From: Sinomicrobium oceani | GTDB taxonomy: Bacteria; Bacteroidota; Bacteroidia; Flavobacteriales; Flavobacteriaceae | Length of the DNA stretch: 64,000 nt | Assembly: GCF_900119185.1 (NCBI RefSeq) | Contig: NZ_FPJE01000011.1 | Coordinates: 125,385 to 189,384, forward strand | Direction: 5' to 3' | Shown here: in pieces, positions 51,092 to 60,045 of the stretch | Numbering within the stretch: the first letter of the stretch is position 1 | Layout: the number at the start of each line of letters is the position of its first letter | Notes under the pieces: model-generated | The model's input: the letters and a program-made list of their open reading frames with translations, nothing else | What the model was told of the DNA's origin: nothing | Database searches by the model: none | Position numbers and translations under genes: made by a program

Positions 51092-52111
51092 TTATTTTGA
51101 TTTTTTAATAAGCGGCATAACCATTGTACCTATCAGTTCAATGGATTGCATCAATTGTCTATGAGTTAATCCGGCATTATCCATCTGAAAAGTAAACCGG
51201 TCAATTCCGCCCAGCGCTTCACTGTGCCGTAATAATTTTTCGGCAACTTCTTCCGGGCCGCCAACCACCAACACCCCTTTAGGCGCAATTAAGGCATCAA
51301 AGCCGGCTTTCGTTACCGGGGGCCAGCCACGCTCCTTACCTGCTTTGGTCCATAGTTCGGCATAACCCGGATAGTAGTCTGCAACGGCCTGCTCACTGGT
51401 CTGTGCCACATAGCCCGGTGAGTGTAACCCCACTTTTAACTGCCCGGGCGAAAACCCTGCCTGGGCCCCTGCTTCGCGGTACAGGTCTATCAGGGGGCGA
51501 AAGCGTTCCGTTTCCCCGCCGATGACAGCGACCATTAAAGGAAGTCCCAAAGAACCTGCCCGTATAAAGGAAGCCGGTGTGCCACCTACACCCAGCCATA
51601 CCGGGAGCTTTTCCTGAAAGGCTCTCGGGTAAACGGGCTGGTTGGTTAAAGCCGGTCTGAATTTTCCTGACCATGTTACATATTCCTGCTCTCGTATCTG
51701 GAGAAATAATTCCAGTTTTTCTGCAAAGAGCGCGTCATAATCCTTAAGGTCATACCCGAAGAGAGGGTACGCTTCGATGGCCGAACCACGGCCTACAACC
51801 AGTTCTGCCCTTCCTTTTGAAATGAGATCGAGCGTAGCAAAATTCTGATATACCCGTACGGGATCATCCGTACTTAAAACCTTAACGGCGCTCCCCAAGG
51901 TGATATTTTCGGTCCTGGCAGCCGCAGCAGAAAGAATTACCGCCGGCGCCGAATCCAGAAATTCTTTTTTATGATGCTCCCCGATACCAAAAACATCAAG
52001 GCCTGCCTCATCGGCAATGACTATCCGGTCCAGTAACTGTTCCATGGCATCTGCACTACTAAGATAGCTGCCATACATGGCCGATGCAAAACTATCGATT
52101 CCTATTTCCAT
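51092..52111 (-). CDS. LLM-class flavin-dependent oxidoreductase
   Basis: 339 residues of the luciferase-like monooxygenase family: DRIVIADEAGLDVFGIGEHHKKEF, ITLGSAVKVLSTDDPVRVYQNFATLDLISKGRAELVVGRGS, LPVWLGVGGTPASFIRAGSLGLPL. The EHH motif and the RGS phosphate loop of FMN binding are visible. With reduced FMN such enzymes oxidise diverse xenobiotic or cofactor-like compounds. It is in the second cassette, 31 bp after a pirin gene. Substrate unknown. Confidence 0.92.
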   Translation of the reverse strand: MEIGIDSFASAMYGSYLSSADAMEQLLDRIVIADEAGLDVFGIGEHHKKEFLDSAPAVILSAAAARTENITLGSAVKVLSTDDPVRVYQNFATLDLISKGRAELVVGRGSAIEAYPLFGYDLKDYDALFAEKLELFLQIREQEYVTWSGKFRPALTNQPVYPRAFQEKLPVWLGVGGTPASFIRAGSLGLPLMVAVIGGETERFRPLIDLYREAGAQAGFSPGQLKVGLHSPGYVAQTSEQAVADYYPGYAELWTKAGKERGWPPVTKAGFDALIAPKGVLVVGGPEEVAEKLLRHSEALGGIDRFTFQMDNAGLTHRQLMQSIELIGTMVMPLIKKSK

Positions 52112-52142
52112 TTTTTTCTGATTTTAGTTAAACACATATTGC

Positions 52143-53057
52143 TCAGGAAAGCGCATTCGGCGGAGGTCCCCCTGCAGGTTTGCTTTTGTCTTCAGGTAAG
52201 GGTACATATTCCTCACTATCCATTGGAGGTAAATCAATGCGCCCTTGTTTCCAATCTTCCTTTGCCTGTTCAATCCTGTCTTTTCTGCTGGAAACAAAGT
52301 TCCACCAGATATACCGGTCCCCCAGGTGTTCGCCACCAAGCATCATCAAAGTAGTCGGTTCTTTGGCTATGATCAACGGATCAACGCCTTTGGTAAACAC
52401 CAATAACTGTCCCGGTTTGTACGTAACCCCATTTACTTCAACACGCCCCCGAACAAGGTATGCCCCGCGTTCACTATGTCCTTTAGGCAACCCAAAACGA
52501 GTGCCTGGCTGTAGCACAACATGCACATAAAATAAGGGAGAATGTGTTTTTACGTTACTTTTCAATCCGTAGGCATCTCCTGCAATCAGGCGCATCCAAA
52601 CACCTGTATCGGTAAAAACCGGCAATTGTTCCGATTTGTAGTTCTCAAAGGAAGGATCGCTTTCTTCATCCTTTTCGGGAAGCGCCACCCATGTCTGTAT
52701 CATTTCCAGCTCGCCGCCGGACAGCATGGCCGGGTCTTCAAAACGTTCACTATGCGTAATCCCCTTGCCGGCAGTCATCCAGTTGACCTCCCCGGGTTTT
52801 ATAACCTGTTCTACACCCAGACTATCCCTGTGGGTCACATTCCCGCTAAACAAATAACTGACGGTAGACAGGCCGATATGCGGATGTGGTAATACATCAA
52901 GATTATGTGTCTGTGCTACCGGTATATTCACAGGGCCTCCATGATCCATAAAAATAAAAGGGCCTATCATCCTCCTAAGCCTGTAAGGCAGGATCCGCTT
53001 AACGGTGAAACCTGCTGAAAGTTCGGCCTGCCTGGCTTCTATAACAATATCTAACAT
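52143..53057 (-). CDS. pirin-family protein
   Basis: 304 residues from the ATG at 53057. Pirin hallmarks: FTVKRILPYRLRRMIGPFIFMDHGGPV, VLPHPHIGLSTVSYLFSG (metal ligands HPH), WMTAGKGITHSER, and a C-terminal cupin (GAYLVRGRVEVNG). Pirins are cytoplasmic iron-binding bicupins, some quercetin dioxygenases, some redox sensors. Longer C-terminal tail than the YhhW type at 34698. 31 bp upstream of the LLM gene. Confidence 0.92.
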   Translation of the reverse strand: MLDIVIEARQAELSAGFTVKRILPYRLRRMIGPFIFMDHGGPVNIPVAQTHNLDVLPHPHIGLSTVSYLFSGNVTHRDSLGVEQVIKPGEVNWMTAGKGITHSERFEDPAMLSGGELEMIQTWVALPEKDEESDPSFENYKSEQLPVFTDTGVWMRLIAGDAYGLKSNVKTHSPLFYVHVVLQPGTRFGLPKGHSERGAYLVRGRVEVNGVTYKPGQLLVFTKGVDPLIIAKEPTTLMMLGGEHLGDRYIWWNFVSSRKDRIEQAKEDWKQGRIDLPPMDSEEYVPLPEDKSKPAGGPPPNALS

Positions 53058-53136
53058 AAGCAATAAATTATCGACAATGAGAAATCATATACATACGCTA
53101 TACTGGTAATCCTGGAATTATGGTGCCCGGTTTCCC

Positions 53137-53457
53137 TTAATCTTCTAAAGGGTTTACGGTTCCTTTCATTGTATAAAAACTTCCGTCGGGCAAGGTTGCA
53201 TTGCTGTAAATAATCCCGTTCTCATGGTCTTCCACATGGGTTACCGTTGCCCCGGATTTTTCTTTCCATGCCACCATGTATACCTGTGGCCGAATTTCTG
53301 CTATGGTAGTTTTCACACTTTCCGAATACCCGTTCTTGGTTAAACCGCCTCCTTCTATAACTGTAAAAACCATAGTTTCATCCGTTTCAAAAAAGAGTTC
53401 GGTTTTCAAAACGCCTACATCCATGATATACCTGTTACCCGTTAGGTTGTTTTTCAT
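53137..53457 (-). CDS. MoaF-like small protein
   Basis: 106 residues: NRYIMDVGVLKTELFFETDETMVFTVI, IRPQVYMVAWKEKSGATVTHVEDHENGIIYSNATLPDGSFYTMKG. The WxE/K and HVEDxxxG pattern matches the MoaF-related lipocalin-like fold found near oxidoreductases in many bacteria. A ligand-binding barrel is likely; no catalytic residues can be named. It is placed 79 bp upstream of the pirin gene. Confidence 0.65.
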   Translation of the reverse strand: MKNNLTGNRYIMDVGVLKTELFFETDETMVFTVIEGGGLTKNGYSESVKTTIAEIRPQVYMVAWKEKSGATVTHVEDHENGIIYSNATLPDGSFYTMKGTVNPLED

Positions 53458-53522
53458 TTTTAAATCTGTTTAGAACAATAGTTTAATTAATTTTAAGTGG
53501 CGAAAGTGCCGTAGCATTGTCA

Positions 53523-55016
53523 TTACCACCTATATATTTTTGACAGATCGGCATGCGCTGCCAAGCTTAGCTTCGGTATATTATTATGGACTTCAACATT
53601 AAATTCGGGAATGGTTTTTACACCCTCGAAATCAATGGGTTGTCCTGCTATCATATAACGTGCTATCTGTTCTTCCAGCTCCTTTTTGTCCAGATAGGCA
53701 GCACCTGCGTTAATAAAATCATCTACGGTTAACACCTCATCCTTCTTTTTTGCCTTTCTAAGCTCATACAGGTCAAGCAACATGTTCCTAAGGGTGAATT
53801 TCCCATCCGAAGCCAGCCTGATCTGGTTATCGAGGTAAAAAGCGTAGATGCATCCCCGCCTGTAAGGAAGGACACCGTAGTTGGCATAATCTGTCCAGTA
53901 ATTTGTGGCAATGGAATCGTTATGCACATCTTTGATCGCACTCTCGTAATGCTTTTTGAAGTTCTCTTCATTAAAGTAATGCAGAAAGTCCTCCTCCCCG
54001 TATATTTTACTGTTTGCCAGATTAATGATTGTAGCATAATCGTTAAACCCTTCACCAAACCATTGATGGTCAAAACTATTTTCTCCTATAATGATTTTGA
54101 TTCCAATCCAGGTGTGCGATGTTTCGTGTGCTGTAACGTACTTGTCCCTTGTACCAAATTTTCTTCCCAGCTTCATGACGAAGCCGTTTCTCATCCCAAA
54201 CCCACCCCCGCCTATTTCTTTCTGGTTGTTTTGCAGCGCCGTAACAGCCAAATAATAGAACGGGAATTCGGTGTCGTTCCAGAACCTGTGGATGCTTTGG
54301 AAATAGCTTTCAAAAAAAGGGCTGAGACGCTCCTGCAAGTCATTTCCATAGTTGTCTTCCTTAGTGGTTACAGCATAGTAAGGGATTCCCAGAACGTCGT
54401 ATTCCTGCACGCCAATATTATCACCCATCACGAAGTACACTTTTTGTGAGAGGTTGTCGTAATAGTCTATAAGCTTTTTTGACGGATCAGTTTGAGATGG
54501 CTCGACCGAATTGAAATAGGTTAAATTTTCCGGATATCTGCGCCAGCTGAACGACACCAAAGGATTACTTTGGTCGGTTATAGCCAAGTCAAATTGCATG
54601 TTTACCAAGGTCAATATTCCTTTGCTAATTACCGGCCTGAACAGTTCGGTTAGAGATATGGTAGTTGGTTTATCTACGGGAAGTGAACCCTCTATCTCAT
54701 ACGTGATCCTATGGTTCTTTGCCCCATTGTGGTAAATGGTTATCCGCCTGTCCGCTTCGTCTATCCTGACCACTTCAGGCCGGGTAACACGAATATTCCG
54801 GATAACTTTAAATATATCATTCTGCCCTCCAAAACCCGGGTCTCCGAATATAAATACGGTACTGTCTTTTTGAGATGCAGCATATGTGAGTTCAACCGCC
54901 AATATAGCTGAATCTCCATCCCAGCCGAGCACGTAATCCATAAAAGGTTTTTGCTGCGCATAAGAATGAATACCAAGAGTTAATAGAAGGACTAATATTA
55001 TACCGTTTTTTTTCAT
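53523..55016 (-). CDS. secreted M61-like metallopeptidase
   Basis: 497 residues with a signal peptide (MKKNGIILVLLLTLGIHSYAQ). Zinc motif TAHETSHTWIG (HExxH, about residue 296) and WFGEGFNDY about 20 residues later supply the gluzincin ligands. The N-terminal half is beta-rich (ITYEIEGSLPV), as in M1/M61 aminopeptidases, whose M61 members prefer N-terminal glycine. GGGGFGMRNGF resembles the family's glycine-rich substrate loop. Expected in the periplasm. It lies between the MoaF-like and SnoaL-like genes of the second cassette. Confidence 0.85.
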   Translation of the reverse strand: MKKNGIILVLLLTLGIHSYAQQKPFMDYVLGWDGDSAILAVELTYAASQKDSTVFIFGDPGFGGQNDIFKVIRNIRVTRPEVVRIDEADRRITIYHNGAKNHRITYEIEGSLPVDKPTTISLTELFRPVISKGILTLVNMQFDLAITDQSNPLVSFSWRRYPENLTYFNSVEPSQTDPSKKLIDYYDNLSQKVYFVMGDNIGVQEYDVLGIPYYAVTTKEDNYGNDLQERLSPFFESYFQSIHRFWNDTEFPFYYLAVTALQNNQKEIGGGGFGMRNGFVMKLGRKFGTRDKYVTAHETSHTWIGIKIIIGENSFDHQWFGEGFNDYATIINLANSKIYGEEDFLHYFNEENFKKHYESAIKDVHNDSIATNYWTDYANYGVLPYRRGCIYAFYLDNQIRLASDGKFTLRNMLLDLYELRKAKKKDEVLTVDDFINAGAAYLDKKELEEQIARYMIAGQPIDFEGVKTIPEFNVEVHNNIPKLSLAAHADLSKIYRW

Positions 55017-55049
55017 TTCCCTAAGCCTGTGCTGTTTATTAATGGGTTA

Positions 55050-55421
55050 TTACAAAAAAGAAGTCATGGCATTTCCATTAGCGGATTTTGAGACCGGGAC
55101 TTCTTCCTGTACCACATCCCAGTGTTCTGCTATTTTTCCGTCTTCTATTCTAAAGATATCAACAACAATAACCGGTTTAGGTCCCCAGCCATTTGTCAGA
55201 CTATGGGTAATGACGATATCGTTTTCTTCCACGATAATACCCGGTTGCCATTTGAAGTCTGCATCTAAAACAGTTAGCAGGTTTCTGAGTCCTTCATGAC
55301 CGCTTATCATCGACGGGTTGTGTTGCTGATAGGATTCATGCCAGTACCGCTCAATGGCTGTGTTGTCCTTTTCGTGGAACAATTCATTCATTGCTTTTAG
55401 AACGAGTTCTTTATTTGTCAT
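55050..55421 (-). CDS. SnoaL-like / NTF2-fold protein
   Basis: 123 residues: LVLKAMNELFHEKDNTAIERYWHESYQQHNPSM, LRNLLTVLDADFKWQPGIIVEENDIVITHSLTNGWG, IVVDIFRIEDGKIAEHWDVVQEEVP. The SnoaL/ketosteroid-isomerase fold binds a small ligand in a cone-shaped pocket; the conserved YQQHNP and EHWDV motifs are typical of this clade. Cytoplasmic. It is 33 bp upstream of the peptidase gene and 18 bp after an OsmC gene. Confidence 0.9.
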   Translation of the reverse strand: MTNKELVLKAMNELFHEKDNTAIERYWHESYQQHNPSMISGHEGLRNLLTVLDADFKWQPGIIVEENDIVITHSLTNGWGPKPVIVVDIFRIEDGKIAEHWDVVQEEVPVSKSANGNAMTSFL

Positions 55422-55439
55422 TTTTCCTTGTTTTTCCGT

Positions 55440-55850
55440 TTACACTAAAGTTGCATTTAAAGTAATCTCCAATTTAAGAGCGTTACTTACAGGACAGGTT
55501 TCTTCCGCAGATTTTGCCATTTTTTGAAATTCTTCTTCCGTAATTCCGGTAATTTTTGCAGTCAGAACCAAGTCAGATTTTGTGATAACACCATTATCTA
55601 ATGTGATCGTTGAGGTCGTGGTCAGTTCCTCCGGCTGATAGCCTGCCGTGGTGAGATCTGCACTTAATTTCATAGTAAAACAGCCCGCATGTGCTGCTGC
55701 CATAAGCTCTTCCGGATTGGTTCCTGTTCCGTTTTCAAAACGGGAAACAAAAGTATAAGGCGTTTGTTTTAAAACTCCGCTCTGTGAGCTAAGGTGTCCT
55801 TTACCTTCTTTGATTGTGCCGTTCCATACGGCTGTTGCTTGTTTTTTCAT
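55440..55850 (-). CDS. OsmC-family hydroperoxide reductase
   Basis: 136 residues of true OsmC type: [46 protein letters not shown] with C57 and [12 protein letters not shown] with C119, the catalytic pair. It reduces organic hydroperoxides in the cytoplasm. Shares only the fold with the YhfA-like OsmC at 23103. It is 18 bp upstream of the SnoaL-like gene in the same direction and so is probably in the same transcript. Confidence 0.92.
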   Translation of the reverse strand: MKKQATAVWNGTIKEGKGHLSSQSGVLKQTPYTFVSRFENGTGTNPEELMAAAHAGCFTMKLSADLTTAGYQPEELTTTSTITLDNGVITKSDLVLTAKITGITEEEFQKMAKSAEETCPVSNALKLEITLNATLV

Positions 55851-56019
55851 TAGTTTATTAGTTTTTAGTTCTTAGTTGGTAGTTTGCGACTTCGGACTCC
55901 CGACTTTCTGCCATCCCGTCGTTTACAAACTAACGATGGTTATAATTTTATTTGATAATTAAACTGGCACTGCATATCTGGTGTATACAGCACTATAAAG
56001 TATGATTTTCAGACTGGTT

Positions 56020-57825
56020 TTAGTTCTTTGCATTATAATACCCTCCGAAATATTTTACCGGCGACCATTCCGGAAGTGTTTCAGGCAATTCCGGAGACAG
56101 TTCGCTGTAGTCGTCTGCTCCGAAAACCACTCTTCCGTCAACTACCGTTAATACGGAGGAGATCGTTTTTATTTCTTCATCAGGAATGGTGAAATAATCT
56201 TTGTCCAGCAACGTAAAGTCGGCGAAATACCCCGGAATGATTTTACCTGTTTCGCCCTCCTGATCTTCAAACCAGGTGGGGCCGACCGTAACCAGCTTCA
56301 AGGCTTCCTCTCTGGTGAGCCGGTTATCTTTCGCCAGTATCTCGGAACCCGAAACCGATTTCCCGGTCGTCATCCAGCTCATACCGATCCACGGGTTATA
56401 GGATGCGACCCTGAATGCATCGGTAGTCATCGTCAGAGGGATCCCACTGTCTACCAATTGTCGTAACCCTGGGGTTTGCGAAGCTTTTTCCGCTCCGTAT
56501 GTTTTTACAAATCCATCTCCGTGCATGGCCATCTTCATGTCCAATGCGATACCACCACCCAGTTTTTTCACCCGTGCAGCATTTTCGGGGGTAATCGTTT
56601 CGGCATGTTCTATACTCCAGCGCAAGCCATCCAAAGGTGTTTCTTCATTTATAGCTTCTAAGGCGTTCAGGAATGGTGTGATATTTTCGTTATAACTAAT
56701 GTGCAAACGAAAGGGGATCCCTTTCCCTACAAGTTTTGTGATGTCTTCTTTTATATATTGCTGCATTAATTCTTCATCTATAATAACCGCAGGCCTGTCA
56801 AAATTCTCATGATCGTGTATTTCCAATCTGAGTATCTCACCTGTTCCTTCATATTCATGACCATGAGCCATAGTTGGATGCATATTTTCTCCCGGGCTTA
56901 TAGGAGATTTTCTTGTTACGGTATTAATCTGTGCGTCTACCAAACTGGGACTACTTGTGTCACCAAATTGAAGATCAATGAATGGCATTCTTATGTTTAA
57001 CCGATTTTCTTTTGCCAGCTGTTGTATAGGGGTATGACCATGCGGATAACCATAAATGCTTGCTGCGTCTACGGCTGTAGTAACTCCGAAACGGTTCATA
57101 TGGTGTACAGCATTGGCAATAGAGCTTATTTGCTCTTCTTCTGAAGGTTGTGGAACCATTAATTCCAGAGCCGCAAAAGTAAATGTATAGGAATGTACAA
57201 TACCTGTGTACTTTCCGTTTTTGTCCTTTTCAAAAATGGTTCCCGGAGAATCTGGGAATTTATCCGTTCCTACTCCGAAAGCTTCCATGGCCAGATCATT
57301 TAAATAAGCACGATTGTATGCATACTGAACAATGACAGGTCTGTCCGGAACTGCTTTCCTGATCTCCTCGATGGTTGGCAAGCGGTTTTCTTTAAACTGG
57401 TATGGCGACCAGCCTCCGATCACTTTCACCCATTGCCCTTCAGGAGTTCGTTTTGCCTGCACCCTCAACATGTCCAATGCCTGCTTTAGTGTGGGCACAC
57501 CTTCCCATCTCACATTGTAGTTGAAGCTCCTTTCGTTCAGTATATGCGTATGGGCATCGTTGATTCCCGGTATCAGCCGTCTTGCACCGGCATCGATAAG
57601 CCTGGTGTTGTTATCTTTGAGCTCTAATATCTCTTCATCGGTACCTACAGCATAGATTCTCCCTCTTTTTACAGCCAGTGCGGAAGCCCCGGGCCTGGTC
57701 AGGCTTCCGGTACTGATTTTTGCATTAAATACAATCATATCGGCTCCGGTAAATTGTTTATTGGATTGCGCCCTGCTGTTAAAACCGCAGATCATCACAA
57801 TCACAAGGACGATTAGTTTTTTCAT
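56020..57825 (-). CDS. YtcJ-like amidohydrolase (paralogue), secreted
   Basis: 601 residues. Signal peptide MKKLIVLVIVMICGFNSRAQ (Sec type, no lipobox cysteine, unlike the paralogue at 32102). TIM-barrel motifs match that protein: LIPGINDAHTHI (HxH), IGGWSPYQFKENR, DAASIYGYPHGHTP, PFRLHISYNE, SIEHAETITPENA, LTMTTDAFRVASYNPW. An extended HGHEYEGTGEILRLE segment replaces HGYELEGGGEFLAW. It lies in the second cassette, 12 bp after a pirin gene. Confidence 0.92.
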   Translation of the reverse strand: MKKLIVLVIVMICGFNSRAQSNKQFTGADMIVFNAKISTGSLTRPGASALAVKRGRIYAVGTDEEILELKDNNTRLIDAGARRLIPGINDAHTHILNERSFNYNVRWEGVPTLKQALDMLRVQAKRTPEGQWVKVIGGWSPYQFKENRLPTIEEIRKAVPDRPVIVQYAYNRAYLNDLAMEAFGVGTDKFPDSPGTIFEKDKNGKYTGIVHSYTFTFAALELMVPQPSEEEQISSIANAVHHMNRFGVTTAVDAASIYGYPHGHTPIQQLAKENRLNIRMPFIDLQFGDTSSPSLVDAQINTVTRKSPISPGENMHPTMAHGHEYEGTGEILRLEIHDHENFDRPAVIIDEELMQQYIKEDITKLVGKGIPFRLHISYNENITPFLNALEAINEETPLDGLRWSIEHAETITPENAARVKKLGGGIALDMKMAMHGDGFVKTYGAEKASQTPGLRQLVDSGIPLTMTTDAFRVASYNPWIGMSWMTTGKSVSGSEILAKDNRLTREEALKLVTVGPTWFEDQEGETGKIIPGYFADFTLLDKDYFTIPDEEIKTISSVLTVVDGRVVFGADDYSELSPELPETLPEWSPVKYFGGYYNAKN

Positions 57826-57837
57826 AAGATGTCAATG

Positions 57838-58716
57838 TTACGTCAAGCTTGTTTTTTGATAATTTATTTTGCCATACTTTCCGGCATAAAAATCCCGGTA
57901 AGCATCCGCTATCTCAGTCCGGCTGTTCATCACAAACGGGCCTTCGGCCACAATGGGCTCGTTGTAGGGCGCTCCCCCGAATACAATCACATCTATGGCG
58001 CCATCAAGTTTGTTCTCCATAGTAATTTCACCTTTATCCCTGTCAAATTCCACGAATTCCCCGGCTTCGAATTCCGTACCGTTAACCACGGCGTTTTTTG
58101 TGGGCAAAAAGGCGGCTACCTCTGTGTTTTCCTCGATGGATATCGTAAAACCCTTTCGGGCCTCCAGGTGGATATGATATATGAATTGGGTAGAATAATC
58201 CGGTATGGCCGAATGCAGATCTTCATATCCGCCCACGATCACCTTGATCCAGCCTCCATCATCAGGTAATACTTTTCGAGGGACCTCACTGGCCTGGATT
58301 GCCAGATATTCCGGCTTTTCGGCCTTGTTCTTCGCAGGAAGGTTAATCCAGAACTGAAAAGCATGAGTATGATGGGTTCCGGCCTGAGAATCGACATTCA
58401 ACGTCTCGTCATGGATAATTCCGTTTCCGGCTTTCATCCATTGGATACCTCCGGAATACACCCTGGCATAGTTGCCGGCGCTGTCAAAATGTTCATCTTC
58501 ACCTGCTATAATATAACTCAGTGTGGCGATCCCCCGATGCGGATGTGCTCCTGTACCGCTGTCCATAACCTCAGGTTGGTGTCGGGGCACGATATGGTCC
58601 AGAAAGACAAAGGGCCCGACGGCATCCGCATACCTGTTGGGCAATATCCTGTTGATCGTCAAATCTCCTATATCGGCCCGGTGTCCTGGTGTTGAAAAAC
58701 TGGTTCTCTTTTTCAT
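57838..58716 (-). CDS. pirin-family protein
   Basis: 292 residues. Pirin metal site: GAHPHRGIATLSYIIAG, with WMKAGNGIIHDETLN as the third ligand region, preceded by TINRILPNRYADAVGPFVFLDHIVP. The C-terminal cupin has AAFLPTKNAVVNG and DVIVFGGAPYNEPIVAEGPFVM. Some members are quercetin dioxygenases. Second pirin of this cassette; third in the window. It is 12 bp before the amidohydrolase gene and 13 bp after the NTF2-fold gene, so a tight operon. Confidence 0.92.
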   Translation of the reverse strand: MKKRTSFSTPGHRADIGDLTINRILPNRYADAVGPFVFLDHIVPRHQPEVMDSGTGAHPHRGIATLSYIIAGEDEHFDSAGNYARVYSGGIQWMKAGNGIIHDETLNVDSQAGTHHTHAFQFWINLPAKNKAEKPEYLAIQASEVPRKVLPDDGGWIKVIVGGYEDLHSAIPDYSTQFIYHIHLEARKGFTISIEENTEVAAFLPTKNAVVNGTEFEAGEFVEFDRDKGEITMENKLDGAIDVIVFGGAPYNEPIVAEGPFVMNSRTEIADAYRDFYAGKYGKINYQKTSLT

Positions 58717-58729
58717 AGTTTATTTTTGT

Positions 58730-59089
58730 TTAATCCAGGAACACATAAAGTGCCTGTATTTTTTGGTTTCGGAAAACAGCGATATCCATTCCCGTTTGCA
58801 CCGGAGGCTTTCCTGCAGGGCCTATGCCCCAGATCAACCGTCCGATATCATTATTGATAACCACAGGTTTTAACAGACGAAAGACAAAATCTTCCGGCAT
58901 TTGCTTTAAAACCCCGGTAACACTATTATTAGTAGCTTCATGCCCATAGGTCTGATGCCCCACATGAAAGAGACCACTATCACTGGCATATAGTTTTTCA
59001 ATGGCTTTCAGCCGAATGGCACTGTCTCTTTCGTTCCAAACTCTTTTCAGATTTTCCTCCATGACGGAAGCAAGTACTGTATCTCCCAT
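58730..59089 (-). CDS. SnoaL-like / NTF2-fold protein
   Basis: 119 residues: MEENLKRVWNERDSAIRLKAIEKLYASDSGLFHVGHQTYGHEATNNSVTGVL, then GRLIWGIGPAGKPPVQTGMDIAVFRNQKIQALYVFLD. The NTF2/SnoaL fold with a polar pocket fits small ligand binding or isomerase activity. It lies between the isochorismatase-like gene (63 bp upstream) and the pirin gene (13 bp downstream), all minus strand. Substrate unknown. Confidence 0.87.
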   Translation of the reverse strand: MGDTVLASVMEENLKRVWNERDSAIRLKAIEKLYASDSGLFHVGHQTYGHEATNNSVTGVLKQMPEDFVFRLLKPVVINNDIGRLIWGIGPAGKPPVQTGMDIAVFRNQKIQALYVFLD

Positions 59090-59113
59090 AGCAATTATTC
59101 TGGTTAAAGAACA

Positions 59114-59141
59114 ACCGGCCCCGGGATAGATCGGGACCGGT
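59114..59141 (-). terminator. hairpin after the isochorismatase-like gene
   Basis: ACCGGCCCCG (59114-59123) pairs with CGGGACCGGT (59132-59141), one mismatch, 12 bp after the stop on the minus strand; the tail TTGTTCTTT is partly T-rich. Confidence 0.6.
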
Positions 59142-59152
59142 AAAATCTTTTG

Positions 59153-59809
59153 TTAGTTTTCCTCCTGTACAGGTGTAGCCAAAAGTTGTAATTCCCATGC
59201 CAAAGCGATCCCGCTTGCTCCTCCATGATCAAAAAGAACATCGGAGAGCTGGGTAGCCGTCCCGGTACGGGCCCAGTCGCGCTGCCATTCGGAGACCACA
59301 GCGATCCAATTGATGGGCACAATCCCCACCTGGGTCATTCGTCGCACAGCCATATCGTGTGCTTCAGCCGACGTGGATCCACTGGCATCCGTGACCACAA
59401 AGACGTCATAGCCCTCCCCTACTGCCTGGATGGCAGGCATGGCCACACATATTTCCGTCCACAGCCCTGCTATGATCAGCTGCTTACGTCCGCTTTCTTT
59501 TACGATATCCGTAACGTTGGGGTCTTCCCAGGTATTGATAAAAGTCCTGTTGATGGGCTTTTGCTCAGGGAATATATCCTGCAGCCCTTTCATAATATAG
59601 CCTCCACGTTCTTCGATCACTGTAGTAAGAATAGTGGGTACGTTAAATACTTTTGCCGCTTTCGCGAGACCAACCACATTATTGATGACCATGGTCGGTT
59701 CATGACTGTTCAGGTTGGTAAACTGATACGGTTGATGATCGATTAATACCAGGATGCTATCTTCCGGTCGAAGAAGTCCTTCAAGTCCGATTTTCGGTGT
59801 TTTGTTCAT
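59153..59809 (-). CDS. isochorismatase-like cysteine hydrolase (YcaC type), cytoplasmic
   Basis: 218 residues, no signal peptide. Triad D24 (SILVLIDHQPYQF), K109 (SGRKQLIIAGLW), C121 (TEICVAMPAIQ), with the VIEERGGYIMKGLQDIFPEQKPINRTFINTWED segment in common with the secreted paralogue at 33956. YcaC-type hydrolases act on amides or carbamates. First gene of the second cassette and divergent, across 236 bp, from the PAS-type sigma-54 activator, its likely regulator. Confidence 0.92.
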   Translation of the reverse strand: MNKTPKIGLEGLLRPEDSILVLIDHQPYQFTNLNSHEPTMVINNVVGLAKAAKVFNVPTILTTVIEERGGYIMKGLQDIFPEQKPINRTFINTWEDPNVTDIVKESGRKQLIIAGLWTEICVAMPAIQAVGEGYDVFVVTDASGSTSAEAHDMAVRRMTQVGIVPINWIAVVSEWQRDWARTGTATQLSDVLFDHGGASGIALAWELQLLATPVQEEN

Positions 59810-60045
59810 AATGTCTGAATTTTTAAATGTTTTTTAATTGATGATCATCCCTTACCGCGATATATTAAAAGTTCAGGACAGTCATTTGCTGCCTATACAT
59901 AAGCCAGTTTCATGCCGTTTTTCTAAGTTACTGTATGTCAGTTGATTAAATCAAAAAGCAAAAACAAACTTATTCTATTCTATTATAAAATTCTATTATT
60001 TTAGAATTTAAAACTATCTTTACCTGGGTCAAAAACGTATAATCG

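Noticed and set aside
35415..60045. Sigma-54 (-24/-12) promoters upstream of the cassette genes
   Set aside because: Several TGG and TTGCA-like pieces were found, but none had GG-N10-GC spacing in the right orientation. This eye search does not exclude them.
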